From assembly GCF_001011035.1 (NCBI RefSeq), contig NZ_CP011492.1, forward strand, positions 3,667,501 to 3,731,500: a stretch of 64,000 nucleotides of DNA. Reading direction: 5' to 3'. Shown piece by piece: positions 26,404 through 34,993 of this stretch. The notes under the pieces are model-generated. The model was not told the origin of the DNA. It did no database searches and saw nothing but the letters and a program-made list of their open reading frames with translations. Position numbers and translations under genes: made by a program. How positions within the stretch are numbered: position 1 is the first letter of the stretch; each line of letters starts with the position of its first letter. The stretch is from Streptomyces sp. CNQ-509 (lineage in GTDB: Bacteria > Actinomycetota > Actinomycetes > Streptomycetales > Streptomycetaceae).

Positions 26404-29400
26404 GTGGCAGCGATCGAGCACACGCGGTACTTCCGACCGCAGACGGCGGCGATGTGGCGGGCGAGCACCTACGGATCGGACAAGCACCTGCCGCCCTGGC
26501 CAGGTGAGGCAGCCGACGCCGCTTCATGGCGGTCCTGGCTCGCGAGTGTGTGGACGGTCGGCGCCCTCGGCGAAGCCGTCACGCTGGCGAGCCCTTCTCT
26601 GGCCGACCGGATCGACCAGACCCTGGCCGGGCAGGAATGCGCTGTCGCTGACCTGCGGCATATGGCCACTTCCCTGGCCCGGTACCTGATCCGTCTACGC
26701 GGCCGGGCCACCCCCTTCGGCACGTTCGCCGGCGTCGGCTCCCTCCGCTTCGGCGACCGGTTCCGCCTGTCGTGGAAAGACGACCATCGGCTACTTACGA
26801 GGGTCGACGCCGTGTGGCTCGCCGACATCATCGCCCGGCTCGAAGCGTGCCCGTCCCTGCGGGAGCGGCTGCCTGTCGTCGTCAACAACCTCGCCTTCGA
26901 GCGCGGAGAGAAGCTGGTGGTGCCCTGGCAGCCCCACCTGGCCACCGCCGTCCGCAGCGCGGGCGAGGACGTGGCGGAGGTGACCGTACGACGGGTTCCA
27001 GTCGTGCACACGATCTGCCAAGCAGCCGGCACCCCCGTCGCGGCTGGCACCCTGGCTGAGAAGACCGCCGCCGAGCACCCCGGCGCCTCCCGCGATGCGC
27101 TGATGAGCGTGGTGGGCCAGTTGATGGCCTCCGGCGTACTCATCAGCAGCCTGCGTGCCCTGGGCACCTGCACAGACCCCCTCGGATGGTTACTGAGCGC
27201 TCTGGACGCGGCGGGCGCCGCTGCCGTGCCCGAGGTGGAGACGGTGCACGCGGAACTCCGAGTCCTTCACCATCAGATGAGCGGCCACGGCCAGGTTGGG
27301 GCCGGGGGTGGCAAGCAGCACCGGCGCTTGGTCAAGGACCGGATGCGGGCTCTGTCGAGCGTCACCGACCAGCCCCTGGCCGTGGACCTCTCCTTGGACG
27401 CCGACCTCGTACTGCCCCGCTCGGTGGCCATGGAGGCTGCCGACGCGGCCCAGGCCCTGATCCGGCTAACGCCGCAGCCGTCGGCAAGCACATCGTGGCG
27501 CGAGTACCACCACGACTTCCTGGCCCGGTACGGACCCGGAACCCTCGTCCCGGTCATCGAGCTGACCGATTCCGCTGGCGGACTCGGCTACCCGCGCCAT
27601 TTCACCGTCCCGTCCTCCAAGCGGGAGTTCACACCGCGGGACGAAGCCCTGCTCTCCCTCGCCCACCAGGCCGCCCTCGACGGCGTGAGCGAGATCGTCT
27701 TGGAGGAGGCGGACCTGGAACGGATCGGCCCTGCCGCCGACAGCGCTTCGCCGGTGTCACCGGCGGACCTTTCGGTGGACCTGCGCGCCCGATCCCATGC
27801 TGCCCTCAGTGAGGGCGAGTTCACTCTTGCCGTGAGCGGGTTCGGCCGCGCCGGAGCCACGACCGGCCGCTTCCTCGATCTGCTGGAGGAACGAGACCGG
27901 GGCGAGACCACCGCCTTGTATCCATCGACGGTGACCGGGGTGGCCGGGGCGATGGCGGCACAACTCTCGTACCCGCCCCGGCACGTGGGCAGCGAGAACG
28001 TCCTGCGCGTGATGCCCGTGCTGCCGCACGTCATCTCGCTGGCCGAGCACCGCCACGGCGACGGGCACCTCCCACTGACAGACCTGGCCGTCGCCGCGGA
28101 CACCACCCGCCTGTACGTCGTCTCCCGCTCGCAGCGGCGGGTTGTGGAGCCGATGCTGCCGCACGCCGGAGCCCGGCACACCATGCCGGATCTGGCAAGG
28201 CTGCTGTTCGAGATTCCACGCTCCACCCACCCGGCAGTCACCGCGTTCGACTGGGGCGCCGCCGCCTGTCTGCCCTACCTGCCGCGCGCGTGCTACGGCC
28301 GAAGCATCCTCGCCCCTGCCCAGTGGCGGATCGACCCATCCGACCTCCCCGGGCCAAAGGCCCCCGCGCAGCAGTGGGCGGCGGCCTGGCAGGCGCTCCG
28401 CCACCGCCGGCAGCTACCCTCCACCGTCGCGGTCGCAGACGGCGACCGCCGTCTGCGACTGGACCTGGACCAGACCATGGACTGGGCCTTGTTGCGCTCC
28501 CATCTTCAGGCCGCCGACGGGCCGGTCACCGTGGCCGAGGCGCCCAACGGCACCGAACACGGATGGTGCGGCGGCCGGGCCCACGAGATCGTCATTCCGC
28601 TGGCTCCGACAGCTCCGCCTGCGGCGTCACCGTCCTTCCTCACCTCCGTCCCACCTCCGGTAGCCGACAGCCGGGCCGGGGGAGGAGTGCTGTTCGCGAA
28701 GCTGTACGGCCCGAGCGGGACGGCCGACGACATACTCACCCGGCACCTGTCCGCGCTCCTGACCCGCTGGACCGAGCCGCCGAAGTGGTGGTTCGTCCGC
28801 TACCGCCACCCCTGCCCTCACCTGCGGCTGCGGGTCCGTGACGCCGACACGGCGCGGGCCGCCGGTCACCTCGCAGCCTGGGCCGGCGAGTTACGGCAGG
28901 CGGGGCTGGCCGGGGAGATCGCCTTCGACACCTACCGACCCGAGACAGGCCGCTACGGTGCGGGGGAGTCCATGAACGCTGCCGAGCATCTGTTCGCCGC
29001 CGACTCTGCCGCCGTCCTCGCCCAGCTCGCCTTCCTGGACGCTCACCGGGAGATCCCGCCGCAGGCGCTGACCGCCGCGAGCATGGCCGACCTCGCCGCC
29101 GCCATCATGGGCGGCCGACAGGCGGGGCTGGGCTGGCTGCTCGACCACCCCCAGTACGCCGACGGCGCCGGTCCCCAGGATCGTCAGACGCGCGGCCACA
29201 TGCTCCGCCTCGCCCACGACGGGGCGTTGGAGACCTTGCCGGGTGGCAGCGATCTCGCTGCGGCCTGGGCAGCCCGCACGCAGGCGGCTGCCGCTTACAC
29301 CGCCCGCCTCACCATCACCGGCAATCTCCCAGCTCCAGCGACGGTGCTCGGCTCGCTGCTGCACCTGCATCACGTCCGCGCCCACGTCCCCGGGGGTACG

Positions 29401-29493
29401 TCCGAGGCGACGACTTACAAGCTGGCCCGAGCCGTCGCCCTGGCCGGCGCCACACGCCACACCGATCGACAACACCGGGAAGGAGGCCGGTAA
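26404..29493 (+). CDS. fxlB: Full-length class I lantibiotic dehydratase
   Basis: A 1029-residue LanB-type enzyme. The N-terminal glutamylation domain (about 20-690) uses glutamyl-tRNA to activate Ser/Thr; markers include LIRLRGRATPFGTFAGVG and PSSKREFTPRDEALLSLA. The C-terminal elimination (SpaB_C) domain (about 740-1010) includes WWFVRYRHPCPHLRLRVR and FDTYRPETGRYG. The GTG start (AAGGTGGCAGCG) is chosen because GGAGAGG lies 9 nt upstream; an ATG 42 nt earlier is possible. It installs dehydro-residues in the FxLD precursor. Confidence 0.92.
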   Translation: MAAIEHTRYFRPQTAAMWRASTYGSDKHLPPWPGEAADAASWRSWLASVWTVGALGEAVTLASPSLADRIDQTLAGQECAVADLRHMATSLARYLIRLRGRATPFGTFAGVGSLRFGDRFRLSWKDDHRLLTRVDAVWLADIIARLEACPSLRERLPVVVNNLAFERGEKLVVPWQPHLATAVRSAGEDVAEVTVRRVPVVHTICQAAGTPVAAGTLAEKTAAEHPGASRDALMSVVGQLMASGVLISSLRALGTCTDPLGWLLSALDAAGAAAVPEVETVHAELRVLHHQMSGHGQVGAGGGKQHRRLVKDRMRALSSVTDQPLAVDLSLDADLVLPRSVAMEAADAAQALIRLTPQPSASTSWREYHHDFLARYGPGTLVPVIELTDSAGGLGYPRHFTVPSSKREFTPRDEALLSLAHQAALDGVSEIVLEEADLERIGPAADSASPVSPADLSVDLRARSHAALSEGEFTLAVSGFGRAGATTGRFLDLLEERDRGETTALYPSTVTGVAGAMAAQLSYPPRHVGSENVLRVMPVLPHVISLAEHRHGDGHLPLTDLAVAADTTRLYVVSRSQRRVVEPMLPHAGARHTMPDLARLLFEIPRSTHPAVTAFDWGAAACLPYLPRACYGRSILAPAQWRIDPSDLPGPKAPAQQWAAAWQALRHRRQLPSTVAVADGDRRLRLDLDQTMDWALLRSHLQAADGPVTVAEAPNGTEHGWCGGRAHEIVIPLAPTAPPAASPSFLTSVPPPVADSRAGGGVLFAKLYGPSGTADDILTRHLSALLTRWTEPPKWWFVRYRHPCPHLRLRVRDADTARAAGHLAAWAGELRQAGLAGEIAFDTYRPETGRYGAGESMNAAEHLFAADSAAVLAQLAFLDAHREIPPQALTAASMADLAAAIMGGRQAGLGWLLDHPQYADGAGPQDRQTRGHMLRLAHDGALETLPGGSDLAAAWAARTQAAAAYTARLTITGNLPAPATVLGSLLHLHHVRAHVPGGTSEATTYKLARAVALAGATRHTDRQHREGGR

Positions 29494-29495
29494 CC

Positions 29496-30770
29496 GTGCG
29501 GGATACCACGACAGCCACGGCCGCGGCCCTGCGCGCACACGCAGCCACCATCGCCGCCGAACTCGCGGACACCCTGGCCATGCCGCCGGATGTGGACTAC
29601 GGCGACGACGTACGGCCCGACAGCCCACGCTGGCGCGACCAGTCCTTGTCTAAAGGCGCCGCCGGCATCGCCGTTCTGCACGGCCTGCGTGTCCAGCACG
29701 GCCTCGGCGGCACCGAGGCGATGCAGGCATGGCTCGCCCGCGCCACACGCGACGGCCTGACCGCCGGGCCGGGGGCCGGTCTCTGGTTCGGCGCCCCTGC
29801 CGTCGGCTTCGCGCTGCACCTCGCCGCCCCTGGACGCTACCAAGGCGCCCTTGCCCGCCTGGACGCCGCCGTGGCCCAGCTCGTCCGTACCCGCCTGACG
29901 GCCGCCGCCCAGCGGATGGACGCCGCACGGCGGCCCTCGCAGTACGAGTTCGACCTCACCCGCGGCCTCGTGGGGCTGGGTGCCTACTTACTCAGGCGCG
30001 ATCCCGGCGGCGCCCTGCTCCGCCGGGTTCTCGACTACCTGGTCAGCCTCACCCGGCCCATCCCGGCGGACGACGCCGCCGGAAGCCGGGCACCAGGCTG
30101 GTGGACAGCCGACCTCCCGGCCGGGATGCGCGATTCCTCCTTCGACCACGGGCACGCGAACCTCGGCATGGCCCACGGCATCACCGCCGCCCAGGCCCTG
30201 CTCGCCCTCGCGATGCGCGAGGGCATCACGGTCGACGGGCACGCCGACGCCATCGAGACCATCAGCCTCCACTTGGACGTCTGGCGCCAGCCGTCGGCCG
30301 CCGGACCCTGGTGGCCCGAGCGGATCACCCTCGACGAACTGGAAGACGGCCGCCCGCACCGGGACGGACCCGCCCGCCCCTCTTGGTGCTACGGCACCCC
30401 CGGCATCGCCCGCGCCCAGCAACTCGCCGCCCTCGCTCTCGACGACACTGCCCGCCAGCACACGGCCGAGGACGCCCTCACCCGGTGCCTGGCCGACCCC
30501 GCCCAGCTCGCCCGCGTCACCGACCCCGCCCTCTGCCACGGATGGGCGGGAATCGTCGCCACGGCCTGGCACGCCGCAGCCGACGCCACCACCCCCGGCA
30601 CTGTCCACGGCCTGGACCGGCTGCTGGTCCGCCTCCTCGACCACGCCCACGATACCGCCCCCGATCAAGCAATCGGCCTCATCGAGGGCAGCGCAGGCAT
30701 CGCCCTGACCCTGCACAGCATCGCCACCGACACCGCCGGCGGCTGGCCCACCTGCCTGTTGATCAACTAG
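29496..30770 (+). CDS. fxlC: LanC-type lanthionine cyclase
   Basis: A 424-residue zinc enzyme adding Cys thiols to dehydro-residues. Zinc ligands are visible: Cys298 in SWCYGTPG and Cys347-His348 in LCHGWAG. An additional conserved motif is DHGHANLGMAHGI. Only 2 nt separate it from the dehydratase stop, so it is in the same operon. It starts with GTG. Confidence 0.92.
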   Translation: MRDTTTATAAALRAHAATIAAELADTLAMPPDVDYGDDVRPDSPRWRDQSLSKGAAGIAVLHGLRVQHGLGGTEAMQAWLARATRDGLTAGPGAGLWFGAPAVGFALHLAAPGRYQGALARLDAAVAQLVRTRLTAAAQRMDAARRPSQYEFDLTRGLVGLGAYLLRRDPGGALLRRVLDYLVSLTRPIPADDAAGSRAPGWWTADLPAGMRDSSFDHGHANLGMAHGITAAQALLALAMREGITVDGHADAIETISLHLDVWRQPSAAGPWWPERITLDELEDGRPHRDGPARPSWCYGTPGIARAQQLAALALDDTARQHTAEDALTRCLADPAQLARVTDPALCHGWAGIVATAWHAAADATTPGTVHGLDRLLVRLLDHAHDTAPDQAIGLIEGSAGIALTLHSIATDTAGGWPTCLLIN

Positions 30771-30785
30771 ACCGAGGAAGTATCC

Positions 30786-32864
30786 GTGATCACACGCGAC
30801 GAACCCGCCCCTGCCTGGCGGCAGGTCAACCTGTCCAGCGACACCTGGCAGGCCGCCGAAAACCGGGCCGTCCGCCATCACCTGCCGCTGCTGGCCCAAG
30901 CCGAGGACGACGGAGCGATCACCTCCTGGTGGTTCATCCGAAAGCGGGAAACCTGGCGCCTGCGCCTCCGACCTGCCGCCAACCGCGACGAGGACACCAC
31001 CACGCTCCTCATGCAGATGGCCGAAGCCTCCGGCCTGAACGCCTACGCCGACGTGGTGTACGAGCCGGAGACTTACCGCTTCGGCGGCAAGCGGGCCATA
31101 GAGATCGCCCACCGTCTCTTCCATGCCGACAGCCGGCACGTCCTCGCCCACCTTGCCCGCGCGTGCGGCGGGCCGGATCACCGGCACGAGATCGGTCTGC
31201 GGCTGGCCACCCGCATGATGCAGGCGGCCGGCCAGGACTTCTACGAGCAGGGCGACATCTGGACGGCCGTCGCCGAACACCGTGCCACCCACGCCATGGC
31301 GCCGTCCGCGTCGACCCAGGCCAGGGTTCAGATGCTCATCACCGCCGCCGACGACAGCCCTGGCAGCCCTCTTGCCCAGACTCCCGCCTGGCCCGCGGCC
31401 TATGAGAACGCCGCGAAAGCACTCGCCGACCTCGCCGGCCACGGGGCTCTGACCCGCGGCATCCGCGCCGTCCTCACCGACCATCTGCTGTTCGCCTTCA
31501 ACCGTCTCGGCATCAGCGCGGAGCACCAGGCCGCTGTCGCCCATGCCGCAAGCCGCACCGTCTTCCACCGCAAGCCGGGCAGCGGCACGGTCCCGCGAGG
31601 CTCCGATGTCGCCATTGCTCAGCCCACTACAGTCAGGCCAGTGACCATGGACACCGCCCCTGCACCGACCACTGATCCGCGCGGCCTGCGCGACGCCCTC
31701 GTGGCCAAGATCGACAGTCTCGGCACCTTTCGCACGGGGGCCGTCAAGAACGCCTTCCGCACCATCCCAAGGCATCTGTTCCTGCCCGAGGTGGACCTCG
31801 CCACGGCGTATGCGCCCAAGCAGGTGGTCACCAAGCGTGCGGCCGACGGCACCGCGGTCTCCTCCGCCTCCAGCCCGAACATCGTCGCCACGATGCTCGA
31901 ACAGCTCGACGCCGCCCCCGGACAGCGGGTCCTGGAAATCGGTGCGGCCACCGGTATCAACGCCGCCCTGCTCGCCGAACTCGTCGGCGAGAGCGGGCAG
32001 GTGGTCACCATCGAACTCGACGACGACCTCGCCGAAGGTGCCCGCACCCACCTGGCCGAAGCTGGCTATGAGCACGTCACAGTGCTGTGCCAGGACGGCG
32101 CTCTCGGCGCCCCGGACCACGCGCCGTTCGACCGGATCACAGTCACCGCCGGCGCCTGGGACATCCCGGCCGCCTGGTGGGCACAACTCGCGCCCGGCGG
32201 ACGGCTCGTCGTCCCCTTGCGCCTGCACGGCAGCGGCCTGACGCGGTCCATCGCCTTCACCCGCACCGAAGAGGACCGCATGGTCAGCACCAACTCGGCG
32301 GTGTGCGGGTTCGTCCCCCTGCGTGGCGCGGCCGAGATGGGCGAGATCCACGTCCGACTCGCCGACGACGCCATCCTCAAGATCGACGCGGACGACGAGC
32401 CGGACCAGGCCGCGCTGGCAGGTGTCCTCACCTACCCCGCTCACCAGCAGTGGACCGGAATCCACGTGCGCCACGATGAGCAGGCAGCTCATCTCGACCT
32501 CTGGCTCGCCACGGTCGATTCCGGCATGAGTTTCGGCAAGCTGTCCATCGGCCCCGCTGCTCGCGACCTCGGCCTGGCCGCCCCCGCTCGCCGCTGGTCC
32601 GGTGCCGCCATGTATGTCGACAGCACCCTCGCCTACCTCACGTCCCGCCCCGTCGACGACGACGCCGATGAACTGGGCATCATCACCCACGGTCCGAACG
32701 CCGACCAGCTCACCGAGCAGATCGGCGACCTTCTGCACCGCTGGAGCCAGCAGCGCCCAGGCCAACCCCTCATCACGGCCTACCCTGCTGCCACCGAAGA
32801 CGACCAGCTCGGCGACGGCGCCCGCATCACCCGGCCCGACACCCGACTGACCATCGGTTGGTGA
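30786..32864 (+). CDS. fxlM: FxLD-system methyltransferase fused to thiopeptide-type biosynthesis domain
   Basis: A 692-residue fusion. Residues about 10-280 form a thiopeptide-type bacteriocin biosynthesis (SpaB_C-like) domain (WWFIRKRETWRLRLRP; RFGGKRAIEIAHRLFH). Residues about 300-520 form an L-isoaspartyl O-methyltransferase-like domain with PRHLFLPEV, SSPNIVATML and the SAM site VLEIGAATG (about 382-390). The remaining 170 residues are an accessory region. Related enzymes methylate a core Asp, which cyclises to succinimide and can yield isoaspartate. Asp42-Gly43 of the precursor is the obvious candidate. Starts with GTG 15 nt after fxlC. Confidence 0.9.
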   Translation: MITRDEPAPAWRQVNLSSDTWQAAENRAVRHHLPLLAQAEDDGAITSWWFIRKRETWRLRLRPAANRDEDTTTLLMQMAEASGLNAYADVVYEPETYRFGGKRAIEIAHRLFHADSRHVLAHLARACGGPDHRHEIGLRLATRMMQAAGQDFYEQGDIWTAVAEHRATHAMAPSASTQARVQMLITAADDSPGSPLAQTPAWPAAYENAAKALADLAGHGALTRGIRAVLTDHLLFAFNRLGISAEHQAAVAHAASRTVFHRKPGSGTVPRGSDVAIAQPTTVRPVTMDTAPAPTTDPRGLRDALVAKIDSLGTFRTGAVKNAFRTIPRHLFLPEVDLATAYAPKQVVTKRAADGTAVSSASSPNIVATMLEQLDAAPGQRVLEIGAATGINAALLAELVGESGQVVTIELDDDLAEGARTHLAEAGYEHVTVLCQDGALGAPDHAPFDRITVTAGAWDIPAAWWAQLAPGGRLVVPLRLHGSGLTRSIAFTRTEEDRMVSTNSAVCGFVPLRGAAEMGEIHVRLADDAILKIDADDEPDQAALAGVLTYPAHQQWTGIHVRHDEQAAHLDLWLATVDSGMSFGKLSIGPAARDLGLAAPARRWSGAAMYVDSTLAYLTSRPVDDDADELGIITHGPNADQLTEQIGDLLHRWSQQRPGQPLITAYPAATEDDQLGDGARITRPDTRLTIGW

Positions 32865-33542
32865 ACGGGCCTCGCCTCGCACGGCAAGCAAGGCGCTGAG
32901 CCTTTGAGGCGGCGGAACTACCGGACCGCGGCGGCACACTACGAGCGGGCAGCGGGCCGGGCACGGAGATCGTGTCCGGCCCTCGCGCGGTCGGATCACC
33001 CCTAACTCTGGCAGGCAAGGGCGGCCCCCGGTTGGCAGTCGCGAGCAACATCGGTGCAGAAAGCGGAGAGTACCGGGGCCGCTCGTCGTACCCTGCCTAG
33101 ATGGAATCCCGCCGAATGGAGTAGCACCCATTGTGGGTGCCTGCTCCCTGACCAAGAGGCAGGCCAGTGCGCAGTCTCCCTCGTGAACGGGTAGTTCAAC
33201 TGGCTGGGGCGTTGCTGTTTGGGCAACGCCCCACCCAAGTTGAACCGGACGACCACACGACGGCCTTGTCACACGGGATACGAAGGCGCGGTCTAGGCGC
33301 CGGCCGCGGCCGACATGCTGCATGTGATGCTCCGCCCCGACCTCGCGCTCGGGTTCTCCACTGTGGCCGCGGAGGAACGTCCGCACCTTTAGTTCGCGAC
33401 GCAGTTTCCGAGGACCCGCAGACCGCCGCGCAGACGCTTGCGCTGCTCGCGCAGGCTGAAGCTGTCAGCACCGACACCAAGGTGCATGCGGTGCACCCCG
33501 ATTGTGACGACGAGCAGGTGCGTACGGAAGTCGCCCGCATAC
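32865..33542. other. Non-coding stretch after the lanthipeptide operon
   Basis: No convincing gene is seen. Reading frames here lack ribosome sites or a recognisable product. The main structure is the nested inverted repeat at 33194-33245; a smaller hairpin (GCACCCATTGTGGGTGC) lies near 33126-33142. The segment may hold the operon terminator and an unidentified cis site of the element. Confidence 0.5.
33194..33245. repeat. Nested perfect inverted repeat (52 bp)
   Basis: The outer arms GTTCAACT (33194-33201) and AGTTGAAC (33238-33245) enclose inner arms GGGGCGTTGC (33206-33215) and GCAACGCCCC (33223-33232) with a 7-nt loop. All 18 pairs are perfect. It could be a strong terminator, a single-strand replication signal or a transfer-origin hairpin. 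Confidence 0.7.
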
Positions 33543-33761
33543 TCACTGAGGTGGGGGCAAGCGTTTCCGAGCCTTCTTCTTTCGCTTGAGGGCAAGCCGC
33601 TTACGGCGATGCTCCCACCAGGCGACCCACCAGTTGTACCGATCGCGTGATTCCTTGGGCAGGAGAGATTTCGCGTACACAGGAACAACAAGGACTATCA
33701 CCAGCAGGAACCCCGCCCACCACGGCATTCCTTCGAGGACATTCTGCAGGATTTCAAACAT
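33543..33761 (-). CDS. Small single-pass membrane protein with basic tail
   Basis: A 72-residue product from the ATG giving MFEILQN: one membrane helix (WWAGFLLVIVLVVPVYA), then WWVAWWEH and a strongly Lys/Arg-rich cytosolic tail. An in-frame GTG 66 nt upstream overlaps the previous gene and could be the start. Neither start has a clear ribosome site. Function unknown. Confidence 0.45.
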   Translation of the reverse strand: MFEILQNVLEGMPWWAGFLLVIVLVVPVYAKSLLPKESRDRYNWWVAWWEHRRKRLALKRKKKARKRLPPPQ

Positions 33762-33814
33762 GACGCGAAGCAGCCTTCGAGGAGAGACGACGGATCCTTT
33801 TCTGGCCTCTCGCG

Positions 33815-34693
33815 CTAGGTTCGCCACTTTCGAATAGACAGAAGGGCGTCGCCGAACGTTACTTCATATATATCTCGATGTCTACTTAGCTTCGCACCGC
33901 GAATGCCAATCACGGGGTCAGTCAGCGATGCCGCCAAATCGGCGGGGTACGGGAAATCGGTCCACGTCAGCTCCCACTGATCCCCCTCGCCCCAAAGTCG
34001 ACGCTGAAGGTTCGGCGCGAACCAGTTGACTTCTCGCTCCTCCACTGGGCGCTCCAGCGGGTCCCAATACCAGTTGCCGATAGCCCACCGCCGCTCAGGG
34101 TCCTGAGCAGAGAATCGCGCAGTGAGCCCAGCAAGCAGCTCCTTGGCACTCTCGGTCATAGCGGGAACGGCGCCAAGGTGCTCATTTTCTACATGGGTTA
34201 GCGGCTGGTCACACTTCCACGGGCGAAAATATGATTCGTTCTCGCTCGCGTCTTCCACCTTACCCGACGACTTATCCGTGACGACTAATTCTGCGCCTGT
34301 TGGCATATGCTTGAGAACGTAGCTCCCGTATCCAGTAAGCCGCTCCAGCCTCAATCCTGGGAAATGGATCGGGTTCGACTTGGTTGGCAGTATGCGCTTT
34401 GCAACATTATGAGGGGCATCCGCTATGAGGACCGTTTGGTTCCATCGCGGCGACATCTTGACCGTGTACGAAATGATCTCGCTGGCACCCCAGCTACCGA
34501 AGGGATGCGCAGCAATCTGACCTCGGTTGAATATCCCAAGCGCCATGAGGACTCGCAGATACCGCTGTCCTATAGTCGCTGAATCAAGCCCATGAACAGA
34601 CTTACGGGGAATTCCCGAGAGAGCGGCCTGATAGCTCTCACCCGTGTATGACATCCGGGTGCGTGCAGCACGCTTCTGCGGTGAATTGGACAT
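33815..34693 (-). CDS. Hypothetical protein of low GC
   Basis: A 292-residue soluble protein starting MSNSPQKRAARTRMSYTGES, a type of N terminus I have seen on accessory-element proteins. No catalytic motif is recognised; the centre is Trp-rich (WAIGNWYWDPLERP; WGEGDQWELTWTDFPYP). Codon use is clearly less GC-rich than in the chromosome, indicating recent acquisition. It is followed closely by the small membrane protein and may be co-expressed with it. Confidence 0.6.
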   Translation of the reverse strand: MSNSPQKRAARTRMSYTGESYQAALSGIPRKSVHGLDSATIGQRYLRVLMALGIFNRGQIAAHPFGSWGASEIISYTVKMSPRWNQTVLIADAPHNVAKRILPTKSNPIHFPGLRLERLTGYGSYVLKHMPTGAELVVTDKSSGKVEDASENESYFRPWKCDQPLTHVENEHLGAVPAMTESAKELLAGLTARFSAQDPERRWAIGNWYWDPLERPVEEREVNWFAPNLQRRLWGEGDQWELTWTDFPYPADLAASLTDPVIGIRGAKLSRHRDIYEVTFGDALLSIRKWRT

Positions 34694-34993
34694 GCATCAG
34701 CCTCTCCCGTCGCCCGGCCAACGCTTGAGTGGCATGCCAAAGATGTGTTTCCTTGCTTGCGCTACAGAGTGGGCGTGCTCCACACCCGTGAGCCGACACT
34801 CCGTGGTCCGGGTCCACGGTCAGAGTGTCATCACGGCTCCCGGTTCTCTGCTACCGGATGCACGAACACGGTACCGCACCTGTCGGCACATGGGGTCGGT
34901 TCCAGCGGATGCCGGGAGATGGGGGGCGCAGTGCCTGGCGGCTTCGCCTGTTCACCGCGCCCGCACAACTGGTGTCCACCGCAGGCAGCCTCA
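34694..34993. other. Spacer without a gene
   Basis: I find no supported reading frame, repeat or clear hairpin here. It separates the hypothetical gene from the 3' end of the relaxase gene and may hold the former's promoter. Confidence 0.5.

Noticed and set aside
29988..33386. 1132-codon open frame on the minus strand across the lanthipeptide genes
   Set aside because: It is antisense to the cyclase and methyltransferase genes, has no domain or ribosome site, and reflects GC-rich third-position shadowing.
33167..33589. Possible 140-residue protein on the plus strand
   Set aside because: It starts inside the nested inverted repeat region, has no family match or ribosome site, and ends in the antisense of the small membrane gene.
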